From NCBI GenBank assembly GCA_900074885.1, contig FJUW01000058.1:220601-284600 (forward strand): DNA of 64,000 nucleotides, given 5' to 3'. Within the stretch, counting starts at the first letter, position 1. The number at the start of each line of letters is the position of its first letter. This document shows, one piece after another, positions 35,701 to 47,044 of this stretch. The notes beneath the pieces are model-generated. The model was not told the origin of the DNA. It was given only the letters and a program-made list of their open reading frames with translations, and searched no databases. The position numbers and the translations under genes are program-made. Origin of the DNA: Rhynchosporium graminicola. Lineage: Eukaryota; Ascomycota; Leotiomycetes; Helotiales; Ploettnerulaceae.

Positions 35701-38515
35701 CTAATACCTAGGATCGATAAGCTCTTAACTCGTATATCTAAAATAATAATCTTTACTAAACTAGATATCCGAGTAGTATTTAATTATATCTATATAGACC
35801 CCGAATCAGAGGAGTATATTACTTTCCGAACCCGCTTCGGATCTTATAAATATAAAGTACTACCTTTTAGGCTCTATAATAGACCTAGTATATACTAGCG
35901 ATATATAAATAATATACTATTAGACTACTTAGATAATTTCTATATAATCTATTTAGATAATATCCTTATATACTCGGAAACGTTCTAGGAACATAAGGAA
36001 TATATTAAATTAGTACTATAACGCTTAATAGATACCGGACTTCAGGTAGATATTAAGAAAAGCGAATTCTATATTACTCGGACTAAATACCTCGGATATA
36101 TCGTTACTATTAATAGAATCGAGCTAGATCCCGAGAAGGTAGTACTATTAATAGACTAGAAGTACCCCGAAATAGTAATAGCTATAAAATCCTTCCTAGG
36201 ATTCTATAAGTTCTATTATTAATTTATTCGGAATTTCGGCCTTATTACTAAACCTCTCTTAGTACTCACTCGGCCTATAGTACTATAGAATTTCACTAAC
36301 GATTATAAGAAGTCCTTCGATGATTTATATTAATAGCTACTATTAGTGCAGAAATTATATTATTTCGACCCTGAATTATAGACTAAACTAGAAACTAATA
36401 CCTCTAATAGTATAATAGCTAGAGTTATCTCCTAATTATATGAAGATAACTAGTAGTATCTAATTAGATTCTACTCCTATATTCTTAATAAATATGAACT
36501 AAACTAGGAGATCTATAATAAGGAGCTATATACTATTATTAAGTCTTTCCGGAAATAGAGACCGGAACTTATATCTCTATAACGCTATACTAGCGTATAT
36601 ATAGACTATCGATCCTTAGAATACTTTATAACTACTAAGGTCCTAACTAGTAAGTAAGCTAGATAGATAGAATTCCTTTCTAAATTTAACTTTCAAATTA
36701 TATATACACTTAGTAAAAATAATACTAAAGCTAATATCCTTAGCTATAGGGAATAAGATCTAAGGATATAAGAATAATAGAAATAAGATAGTAGATCTCG
36801 GGTTTTATTACCTCTAGACTACCTAAACCTTAGGATTAACGCGGAACTAGCTAAGTATTATATTAATTAAATTAGTTATATATACTTAATATTACTAGGG
36901 ACTAATACGCTACCGGAACCTATATATAATTCCTTTAATTTAATCGAGAAACTATATTAATTCAACTGAGAATTATTCTCTAATAAATAGAATATATTAG
37001 GAGATAGCTATACTATTAATAATAGTTTACTACTTAATAATAGTTATCTATACGTATAACGCTATACCCCGCTATATACCTATTTAATTAGTAAAGTCTA
37101 CGATTAAGTTTCTTCCGCTTATCTAAATACTTATAAGACCGCTGAAATGATTTCTACTTATTACTACTAGAAAGGACTTGTATCAGATATAAAATAATAT
37201 ACTTATAATTACCGCTCTTATTAGTACTCTCATCTGAAGTAAACGAAATAGTAAGGATTCCTCTACCTATTACTAGTGCTTAGCTACCCTATATAGTACT
37301 TAGCTATAGATTTTAAGGACTTCCCGCTCGATAACTAAGGATTTAATAGGATATTAGTATTTATCGATCGCCTAGGGAAGGACTCTATATCGATACTGTA
37401 TTATCGTAATATCGATACCCGCAGGATAGTAATATTATTTATTTAATAGATATATCGTTTCGGATATACTCCTAAGTTAATTATATCTAACTAAGGAGCT
37501 TAGTTAGTCTTATCCTTCTAGTAAGAGTTTTACTATATAATTAGAGTTAAGGTTAAGCTTTCTACCTCCTTCTACTAGTAAACTAATAGATAAATAGAGA
37601 TTATAAATTAGTATATTAACTAATGCCTTAGACCTTTCGTTAATTACTACTAGAGTAACTAGGGCGAACTACTACTAATAATAGACCGCGCCTAAGTAAC
37701 CTTACCTTATAACTCTATCGGTATAGCGCTATATACCCTTAAATATAGTATACTACTACGGAATAGCTAGGACTAGAAGTAACTTACCGGATCGATACTA
37801 TAAGAGAAGCTTAACTATACTAATACTAAATCCCTAGCTAAATGTACTAAATCCGCTATCGAGGTTATAAAAGCTAATATACTAGCTACTTAGTATAAGA
37901 TAAGCGCTATAACAGACCCGAAACGGCGTAGTATCGACTAGGAAGTTAGAGATAAGGTATTTCTCTCTATAAGGAACCTTAAGAATCACTAGCTAAGTAA
38001 GAAGCTATCTAGTCTCTAAGCAGGACTATACTAAGTCCTAGCTAAGATCGGATACTCCTATAAGCTAGATTTACCTCCGGGATCTTCTATATATAATATA
38101 TTCGCTCCCGAATTACTCTTTAAGGACCCGAACGACTTATTACTAAGCTAAGAGTTACTAAACTTACCCCCGGAAGTTATTACTACTTAAGAAGAGTAAG
38201 AGTTATAAGATATACTCGCTATATAGCTCCTAAGAGGTAATCTGAAGTATTAAGTTAGCTAGCTAAGCTACGACAAAGACCTAACTTAGTATAACGCTTC
38301 TAACCTAATAAGTGCTCTATATAAGCTTAGAGACTTCTATACTATTAACCTAAGTAAACCTAGACCTCCGCGTAAACTAGATTAGTAGATTAAAGCCTAG
38401 GAAGACGGAATAGATAACTATAGTTACTTAGAGGATAATAAGCTATTATAGTTACTAGTATCAGAATTTATTACTAGGAATAATCCCCTAATTATACTCT
38501 ATAATAACGCTATAT

Positions 38516-39570
38516 CTAAAACTCTACTTCTTTAATTACCTCTACTTTACCGGTTTTCTCTTCTAAGTTCTCCGGAGTTTCTAGTAAATCTAGAATACCT
38601 AGAACTAGAACTACTATATCTAACTCCTTACTTAAATCTGCTAATATAGCTCTAGTAATAGACCGAGTATAATAGCTAATCCTATAGGCTTTCTTCTTTA
38701 GAGAGAGTCCGGGAGTATCTAGATCTGACGCTATCTCTGAACTAGAAGGCAAATTCCTCTTTCCCTTAGTATTAGATATCGTAGCTTTAAATATAGCTTT
38801 CTTTATAAATTCCCGTATAATACTATTTAATTCTTTCGTTTACTTTAACACTATTTCGGCTATTAACTTAGACTCCGCCGAATCGACTATTAGAAGATCT
38901 AAATACTATATCGCGTTAGTATTATACTAGTATCTAAGGGTTTAAGATTATAACTTACTACCTTAATAAACTCTAACTCCTTAAATACTTTCTCTATAGA
39001 ACGCCTTAAAGCCTAAGTCTCTACTAATTATATAGTAGTAATCTCTAACGTAGTAATAGGAGCAGTAGATTTCGCGAGACAATAGATCCGATTAATAGCC
39101 TTATAAGCAGCTACGATACTACCCTGATTTAGCTCCGCGTCCTTAGCTTCGCTACTAAGAAGTAAACCGGATAAAATAATATACTCTATATTAATATAGT
39201 TAAGTAACTATAACGCGTTAGTATATATAACTACGTTTATATTTAAGTAACTTATATACTTATAACCGCTCTTTAACACTAAATAATACTTATAAAGCTT
39301 AGAGTTAGGCTTATTAAATAAGTATAAGAGTTCTAAAACAGGAGTATTATTATACTTTATCTTAAGGAAAGCGCGAATATATCGTAGGTAATATATATAA
39401 TACGCCGCCGAAAGAGCACCGGCAGGAACTAGTAAAAGCACTATAGGAGTTAGCGTTATAGATCTGTGAAACCCCCGCACTATACTTAAAACTATCCCTA
39501 AAACTAAGATAGGAAACTTACTTATATTAAGAGAAGAGTTAATTAGGTCGATTAATATATAAGATTATAG
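38516..39570 (-). pseudogene. Antisense reading frame inside element B (decayed)
   Basis: On the strand opposite to gag-pol, between the chromodomain and the 3' LTR. A hydrophobic, membrane-like start (FPILVLGIVLSIV) lies at about 39,510-39,540. A Tyr-rich body at 39208-39480 and a charged C-terminal part at 38516-38752 remain open, with stops between them. The same arrangement is seen in element A (plus strand, about 4,285-5,336) and element C. Total length would be near 350 codons. No family was recognised. Conservation of both open blocks in decayed copies suggests a former accessory gene, but a chance antisense frame is not excluded. Confidence 0.45.
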
Positions 39571-39970
39571 CAGACTACTATAGTAGTTAGTAATAATACC
39601 TACTCTAGGAGCCGTATCGTAATCTAAGGAGAGTAAACTTATAAGTTGAAGTAGTTATCGCGGTTAAAAAAGAAAGGCTCTAATATTAATAAACCCCTTC
39701 CTTTATATACCTCACGCCCTACTTAAACTCGACTCCTACTATAAACAGATAAAGCAAATACTGCTTACCGCCCGATTTAGAAGCTATAACTAATATAGTA
39801 CTATTACAGCGATATAACTAGTCAGAACCTGATAAAGAATTTACTATTACTAAAGAGCGGCTAGCGCCTATTACGCGAATATCGACGAAAAAAGTTATAA
39901 TAAAGACTAATTCTAGTATAAACTATAACCTTCTAAGCTTAGGGTTAAGCTCTTCTTAGAGGGGGGGTAA

Positions 39971-40238
39971 TATAACGATAGCTCACCTGAATATCATATG
40001 AGAAGAAGGATAGATAATAAGGCCTAGGTTCACAGGTATCCCGGCAGAACTAGTATCCGACCCGGTATAGTATCAGACTAGTACTAGTATATATATATAA
40101 GGTGCCTTGCACTCTATCTCTCTTCTTCTTCCTTCCTTATCTTTTTATTTCCTTCGTAATAGACTATATAAGATCGCTCTTAGCCTCCCTACTCGTTTAT
40201 TCTTACTTATATACCGCCTTGAGTCTTGTGTCATTACA
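39971..40238 (+). repeat. 3' LTR of element B
   Basis: 268 bp, ending in the canonical TGTGTCATTACA and followed by TATCT. A G-run of the polypurine tract lies just before it. Confidence 0.9.
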
Positions 40239-41204
40239 TATCTATCGATTAATCGTATACTTATACGAAATCGGAGCTTTATCTTACTCTCTAGTCTTCT
40301 TAACTTAAAGCTAATCTGCTCGTGAAGAAACCTAGCCTTTTATAACATGACCGAGAGTCTTATATTTAATACCTCTATATAGGTTTTTAAACGCCTTCGA
40401 TACTGCGTTCCAGAATACCTTATTCGTAACCTTTCTAAAAGACTCCTCCTTCTTAATATATATACGTAAGAGTAGCGTTCAGTTCTCCTTTTCTTTCTAT
40501 AACTTCATAGTTAGCTTTATAAGCATATCAGATATTAGTATTTCCGATAGTACTTCTTCTATACTCTGCAGAGGCATATTATCTATAATAGGCGCAGGAG
40601 AAGGTAATAAAGCTTAATCGGACTATACTAAAGAGCTATAACAAGGTATAGGAGGTATAGGAGTTACGGGTAGTCGTGCTTCGGGAGCTAGAGTTAGAGT
40701 ATTCAGCAGATTACGGTTACTAATTCTGAAGCTTTACTAAGCATATAACTAAAGCTAATTATAGTCTATAACGTCGATTTAAGGTATATATAGTATCTCT
40801 AGCTTCTATAACACTCTAGCTAACGTTAAAATAGAAGCACGCTAAGCCTAATCTATACGACTTCAAAAACTATCTATAGCAGATAGTTTTCTATTTATAG
40901 TAAATAGTTTTCCTCTGTTAGTCCGGATATAACTACTATAAACAGAATAAGTTGAACTTTAGTAGAAATTAGGTAGCCCTACGACTAAACCCGTTTCTGC
41001 TATATATAGCTAGGAAAACTGTATTTTCGAAAGTGTTTTTGACTGCGAAAACCCTCTATTGGGTATCAGAAGTAGGACAAAGTATAAGACTTGCCCTAAG
41101 GTTACATTGATCATTTTGTGATGAAGACTCTTAGCTACTTGCGGAATGATAAAAAGTCAAAAAAAACCTAAAATTTATCATTAGTTTCGCGAATGTGTCC
41201 CTGG
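40239..41204. mobile_element. Unidentified decayed repeat, right part, grading into the ABC gene
   Basis: Continues the repeat of 30660-32462 after the TATCT duplication. AT-rich to about 41,000, then a 200-base transition before transporter sequence. No domain recognised. Short open frames at 40102-40325 overlap the LTR and are not genes. Confidence 0.5.
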
Positions 41205-44121
41205 TTATCTAATAAAGAACCCACCCTGTTTGTATACTAATAAACATGATAGTCGCCACGGCTAATGCCACATACACACCAACCCATCGGCCCAAATTCT
41301 CATTAGATTCATTAGTATTAGATGCCACCCAGAATTTAAGCCAGATAGCTACAAAATACACATATTAACATAAACGATTCTTGCGCAAATCTTGTGAACA
41401 CCGCCGAAGTTACGTTGTATGGTGTTGGAACCGATATGCAGTACAATGAGAAACCCAAAAACGAGTAAGACAACGGTGCCCATGAGCGACATGTAATACC
41501 GGAGTGGTCCTGGTTGTGGATTCCTGCCAGGCTCTTCATGAAAAAATGTTAGTTGATTAGGTTTCTCCGAGGATATTACCTTGGAGGGTATTTTGACAGC
41601 GCGTTCGATCTTCCCGTGACCAGACCCATGTTGACTGTCTTGCTCTGCTCTCTCTTCAAAGTCGGTTCCCACTTTAACAGCTTCAATATTGTCTGGACTG
41701 GATCTCTTAAACGACTCGAGACGCTCTGAGGCCTTCATACGACCTGCATTGTCAAGAACGAATATCTGATCGGCAAGCGAATGCCATTGCTCTAATATTA
41801 GTTAGCTCCTCTCAGAACCGAGAGAAAAAAGCTATCGTGACCTGCCGTTGTGACTAGCAAGCACCACTGTTCTGCCTTCCTCCCTGAGTAATCCAGATTT
41901 ACCGATCAGAGTATCGAAACATGATGTAGCTGTCATTGCGTCCAGTCCACTGAACATATCGTCTATAATGACAAAGGGCTTTCTACTGTATGCAGCCCTT
42001 GCTAAAGACTGATATCTGGGAAATTTATTAGCAGTTTCGAGTACACCGCTAAGTCCCAAATCAACTCACTATCCTTCCCCTTTTTCCCCCCCCCCCCCCC
42101 CGAAAGTGAGACACCTTTGCTTCCAGTCAGAGTCTCGTCACCACCAGGGAGTTGAGCAAAATCTTTCTCAAGCTGGCATGCTCGAATAGCTCGCTCATAT
42201 CGTTCTGCATTGTAAACTTGAAAAGCTACGATATTCTGTCTGATGCTCTGATTCAACAGCCACGGCTCTTGGTCGCAATGGGCAGTTTGCTTGACAGATA
42301 AACATTCTAACTTGCCAGCCAGAATATGCGTTTCCCCCATTAAGGACCGTAACAGTGTTGACTTTAAACTGATTCCATGGATCAGCGGACTGTGTAATTG
42401 CAAACGCTGCGAAAGTGGCGGCAGGTGTGAGCATCGCCGGCGTATTGCCTAACGCAGTCAGTTATGATAAGTACACTATGTTCCATTGCTGAGTGCAGAT
42501 CGATCTCACCAAGACTAATTATAACAACCTGCAGTCGACGGAAGGATTTTTGATCTCGAATCTCAGATTCTCTGCAGCTTTGAATCTGATTTGATAAGGT
42601 CTGTGTGAGTGCGGAGAACTTGACGCTTTTGATCTGGGCAATAGCATCAGATGTGACACCAATGCGCTTTTGTATGGCTTGCATCCATCTCCCCTGGTGT
42701 GCAGGGATTTGTTTCCTGTATAGAAAACTGCCATGCCGCATGCTAGACATGCCATCGTTAATACAAGATGGGCTTTCCTCGTATTGCTGTAACTTCTACT
42801 TACCTATCGCAATGATCAGAGGTGCAACAAAGACGATGCCAATTCGCCCGTAGAGAATATAAAATCCGATAGCAACTTGTGCAACATTGGGCAAAATGTT
42901 CAAAACCCATTGCAACGTTTGTAAAATTCTTTCGACGTCAGCGCTTATGAGGCTCACGGCATCTGCGCCGCCGTTTGAATCAGACGCGTGCAACAACAGG
43001 CTGTGTTTATAGATCATGCCAATTAACGCTCCCCGAACCATCGTTAGCATGCGAAATGTCAGATGCTGAGACCACACAGTAGAAACTGCCACAGCGATAT
43101 AGTTGAGAGCAAATGCACCAATGAAAGCTGGCCCGAAACTTGAAGGGAGACTGGCATGGCGTTGTACATAATCTAACGCTGCTGAAATAAGCAAAGGTTG
43201 TGCGATCGCGAACGTAACAAGACCAAAACGAGGAAGCTGGACGAGGAACAACGGGCCCACGAAGACTTTAGCTAGAGACCATGCGAGCCTTCTGCTTCGC
43301 TGCGGAGCCGTACGTGCCCAGGCTCCAGACAAGCTTTCAGTTAGTTTTGCAGATGCGAGCTCGTCGTCGATTGGGTATAAGTCATCGACGATAAGTTTTC
43401 TGCGATATCCGCGAAGGAATAAGGGATTCAGCCAAAGTAAAAGGCTTTTCCCGAAAAAGCCTGAAAACCCCTCAGGACTTGTGGCTCGTCCCCCAGAAAT
43501 TATGCAATGTGATTGTTTGGGCAGAGATTCAACAAATAAAAGCAACATCTTGAAGCCACACATTGCACTGCTTGCGGAAGCCACGGTAGTTTCGCGTAGC
43601 ATCCATCGTGTCCGAAGTCGAGCTACATCCAGAAATAGGGTAAGCAATAGATATAATTGAATATTGACTGTCGGCTGGACGGAGCGAGGGTGATGAATTA
43701 ACGAAAAGCTGGCCAACGCGATAATAGCAACGAAGGAAGTCGCTGCCGCTGGCAAAGTGAACCCCGTGGTAGTTAAAGTGCTTCCTTGTATCGCGTACAG
43801 ACACAATTCAGCTAATTGAGTAACCCCAAGCCCAGAATATAATATCTAAAAATACTCGTCAGCTTCAAGCTTTCTGAATATATGAGAGAACAGTGATCGT
43901 ACGATCTTGGCATGCGAAACCGTAGGCCAATTTACGACTCGAGGACTGGAAAGGACGGATGGAAGGCGAAACAAAACAATGAGAAATATTGTAAGACTTG
44001 GGACGAGAACAAATACTAAGTCCTCGAACGCCACGGTGAAGTCGAATTGGCGGCAGCTGGCATCCTTGACAATTGGCAATGTAGGGCCAAAGCTCAAATC
44101 GCTCCCACAACCAGAAGCCAT
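41205..44121 (-). pseudogene. ABCC transporter, N-terminal half (TMD0, TMD1, damaged NBD1, start of TMD2)
   Basis: Starts at ATG 44121 (MASGCGSD), a typical fungal ABCC beginning. TMD0 and TMD1 follow (43806-42796 is nearly all open), then NBD1, a charged linker (41738-41560) and the first helices of TMD2 up to ISIQTGWVLY near 41,215. There are several defects. An in-frame TAG stands at 43846-43848. The sequence jumps from the end of TMD1 to KSTLL of Walker A near 42,365 with a frame change, losing the Walker A glycines. A 16-C run at 42086-42101 lies in the LSGG signature. Walker B (FVIIDDMFSGLD) and the switch His (ASHNG) survive. A 54-nt intron ending about 42,010 fits right after the signature. 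The remaining gene is at 28997-30650. Confidence 0.85.
42086..42101. repeat. 16-C homopolymer in the ABC signature
   Basis: Poly-C on the plus strand, poly-G in the sense of the transporter, exactly at the Gly-Gly of the LSGGQ motif, where a normal gene needs far fewer G. It shifts or lengthens the frame. It could be slippage in a dead gene or a sequencing error. Confidence 0.9.
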
Positions 44122-45295
44122 TTCTTGCCTTTCATTCAGTGACAATTGGAGATATTCGCGTGGCATGGTTGCGAGGGTGTAATAGACTGATTCTTGCAAA
44201 AGACCTCGAAAGGGATTACAGGATCACGTGATTTAAACGAAACTTGTTGGAATTTGTCAAACCATGGCGACCCATGTTCTTCCAAGGGATCAGATACCGT
44301 ATTCTTCCGATTAACCAACAATTAAGGGTTATAGGGCTTTTCTCCATGAACTTCAAGAATAACTAACACATGGGAATGGTATTCTTTGAGTACAGTAGTA
44401 CAATTAGCAGGGGCTAGACGACTTTTTGGCTACTGCAGTTAGTGCTGCTCGCCATAGTATCGTTCGCCACTGGAGTCGACGGGTGCAGTGTTCAGTAGGC
44501 GTATACTCTATTTGGTCCAAGTCAGAGTCGTCTTGGAAAGGGGAACGCGTACGCTCGCTGCTTAAGCAGCCACAATTGTGGGCCATGGTTCTTCGTATGA
44601 TTCGGAAGATTTACACAGATTTCATTATATCTTTATAGAAGATTAGAATTAGTCTTTCTTTGTTTTGTTTGGGAAACTTAGGTCCAAAATCAGCTGGCGG
44701 CGAAACTTTACGTGCGAAAGAAAGCTCAACACTGCCAGATAACGTTAAATGGTACGCTACCGACTTACTGATGCAAAGTACTAGCTGGAATTTTGGCCAG
44801 GAGTGAGATGGAATTTGTCGTTGGCTGGCAACCTCGCATGATAACAATACAGAAAGTCCTTCGACATAGCCCAGCTAGGAGGGTAGCCATGACGTCTTAT
44901 CATGTTTGATGATATTGCACCACAAGCTTCCAGAAACAACAACGGATATCGTCTTCGCATAATTCGAATTTGCCATGCTCGGCATAACTCAGCATGACGA
45001 AATAGATCAATGCAATAATACCAATTGATATGACATCTATGCACTGAAGCCGGCGATACAGACAACAATGCATCCCCTATGTTCACGAAACACAGGATGG
45101 TGACAAAGTGTAGCCCTTTACAGGCAATACATGAATCGTTGTGTATAAGACAACGAGACCCAACGTACTTTTCCATCCCATCAGCAGCCAACACCATCTT
45201 CAGTTTGTAAATACCCATCTCCAAAGACCTCCAAAATCGCGAATATCTTACTCTCACAAACTCTTCTCCTCCCCACGATTACACACATATTCGAA

Positions 45296-45379
45296 ATGAA
45301 GGTCCTCACCACCACAGCATTAGCAACACTCTTTGCCAGCATGGTTGTGGCAGGTCTCACCCACGGGTTCAAGAGATGA
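45296..45379 (+). CDS. Candidate tiny secreted peptide, probably truncated
   Basis: The ATG at 45296 gives 27 residues beginning MKVLTTTALATLFASMVVAG, which has the make-up of a signal peptide, then a stop right after FKR. The downstream sequence in other frames stays open for some tens of codons. It may be the first exon or the broken start of a small secreted protein. No homologue recognised. Confidence 0.3.
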   Translation: MKVLTTTALATLFASMVVAGLTHGFKR

Positions 45380-45971
45380 GAGCGCCTCAGCCATGTTACG
45401 CCGTCACCGAGGCCGACGTTACGGAGAAGGTGAACAATCTACTCTTGGAGAATAACACTTTACTAACTTTGTTTATCGCAGAAAAGAACCGTGAATTTTC
45501 AGTCGCGTTAAATCGATAACCATTTATTTTGGTCAAGCTGAGAGCCCGAAGGTGATTGTCTTTGTCTTCGGGATGTTCTGCGATGGGTTTCGTCTTTTTA
45601 CACAGTGTGGTCAGCGTCAGATGTTTCCAGTCAGTAATTCTGTGTGAGCTCTCCTAGTTGTTAGTTCAATATGCAATAGGGAACTAAGTTCGGCGTCCAG
45701 ATCTATGTGTTTGATACTTAACCTCGTGTAGAAACCTCAGCTTGACCAGCACTTGCTGAACCCATAAATTCATACTAACCTCTTGTATAGAAGGGTCGCC
45801 AACAGCTACCCTTTCGACTCACTAGCTTCCCCATCCGTGCTATCATATTATACGCAAGAGAAGCACAGCCTCACTCGACGATTTTTGAGTTTGGAAGAGC
45901 ACCGGGCACAGGATAAGCAGTTGAAGGATTGGGTGTACAGCACCCTGTCCGTTTACTAGCAGGTAGTAGTC

Positions 45972-46460
45972 GAGCACCGACACCTGTTCCTGGTCATTAT
46001 GGCGGCGGCTACGATTTGCTCGAGGCGCTGAGGGATGTTATCACGGTCGACACGGTCCATGGCCGGTCTTATCTCGAACTCCATCAACTTCAGCCCCCGA
46101 TCTGAGGTATCGCGGAGTGAGTCCTGTCGCACGATCCTCGTCGAGCATCAGAGCTCGGCTGGACCCGAATGCGGGATGAACCTACATTCCTGGACAGCGA
46201 TGAGATTGGTTTTGGATATGCCTTCGGCAGCCAGCACCAATACTACTGAGCCAACATATTCGCCGACGCCATCAATCTTGGCAAAGATAATATCAATGAC
46301 TTCTGGATATTCCACATCGTGCACTGTCTTTCGCTCATCAAGCTGTACGCGGATAAACTCGATGGGTATTATGAGCCAATCCGGCCTCTGACCGACATGG
46401 CTCGCGCACGTCTCGAGTAACATTAAATGTCAGACTGGAAGACGAGGATGGGACGATTAT
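45972..46460 (+). pseudogene. Decayed coding sequence, family not recognised
   Basis: One plus frame reads sensibly over about 160 codons (VPGHYGGGYDLLEALRDVI, then GFGYAFGSQHQYY, then NINDFWIFHIVHCL) but is broken by TGA and TAA codons, including one after QHQYY. It ends at a possible intron donor, GTAAGTAAAT. The amino-acid make-up looks like protein, not like a shadow frame. I cannot name the family. Confidence 0.35.
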
Positions 46461-47044
46461 CAGTAAGTAAATATATTTTCCCTGGGTTTTTTTTAGACCT
46501 CGCTTGCACGTTTGTACCATAGAGCAAGGTATGTTATAGCGCAATCCAAAATTCAGCATCTTTGAATCACTTTCGTCCAAAATTGATGGTGCATCTGAGA
46601 AGAAGCTCGATGTCTGGATCCTATTCTTGATCGGTGAGGCTGTTATGTCTACCATAGGCCTCGTCGCAATACTTGCATTGCAATTTGAACCACGCGTCGC
46701 GGCACTTGATTATCGGAAAGTCGACGGGTTGGGTTTGAGCGACGACGATTCAAAATAAAGTAGATGAAGGGTACAATATATACTTTGAACGTTATAAGCT
46801 AAATCTAGTCTTCTGATAATCGAAATATAGAGAATAGTTCTTGCTCTTTCTCAGAATACTTTACTTGTTATCTTGAAAGTTTAGCCCGAGCTATTTATCA
46901 AAGATAGAGAAGTAATTGGATTTCTTTTTACGCACCTACTTGAAATCCCTAGCGATAGTTTTAATACAACATGTATATACATATTTGTTTCAAAACGCGG
47001 CAATACACAAAAGTATTGGTAGTTAACCTAAGATATCTACCTGG

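Larger units (their letters stand above)
32463..40238 (+). mobile_element. Complete Ty3/gypsy chromovirus-type element B with TATCT target duplication
   Basis: 7,776 bp, 268-bp LTRs at both ends, perfect TATCT duplication at 32458-32462 and 40239-40243. Order on the plus strand: gag with a decayed CCHC knuckle (about 34,310-34,370), protease with LIDTGA (about 34,600), reverse transcriptase with YLDNILIYS where YLDD is canonical (about 35,930), RNase H, integrase (about 37.0-37.9 kb), and a chromodomain-like segment (about 38,190-38,300). The polypurine tract is at 39957-39967. Stops replace Trp and Gln codons throughout, as RIP would produce, so the copy is inactive. An extra frame lies on the opposite strand before the 3' LTR. 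Confidence 0.92.
44122..47044. other. Spacer between ABC transporter and PKS, with decayed coding traces
   Basis: No intact gene seen. Contains a 27-residue frame with a signal-peptide-like sequence (45296-45379) and a stretch of former coding sequence (about 45972-46460). A minus-strand open frame at 44781-45257 (158 residues) has no recognisable content. 46,740-47,040 is AT-rich 3' flank of the PKS gene. Confidence 0.5.

Noticed and set aside
40102..40325. Two overlapping open frames of 68-72 codons
   Set aside because: They lie in and just past the 3' LTR of element B; low-complexity hydrophobic translation without a gene context.
43846..43857. GTATTTTTAG as a tiny intron removing the in-frame stop
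   Set aside because: Ten bases is far below any known spliceosomal intron length.
44781..45257. 158-codon minus-strand open frame
   Set aside because: No domain, irregular amino-acid make-up; could be chance. Mentioned only in the spacer entry.
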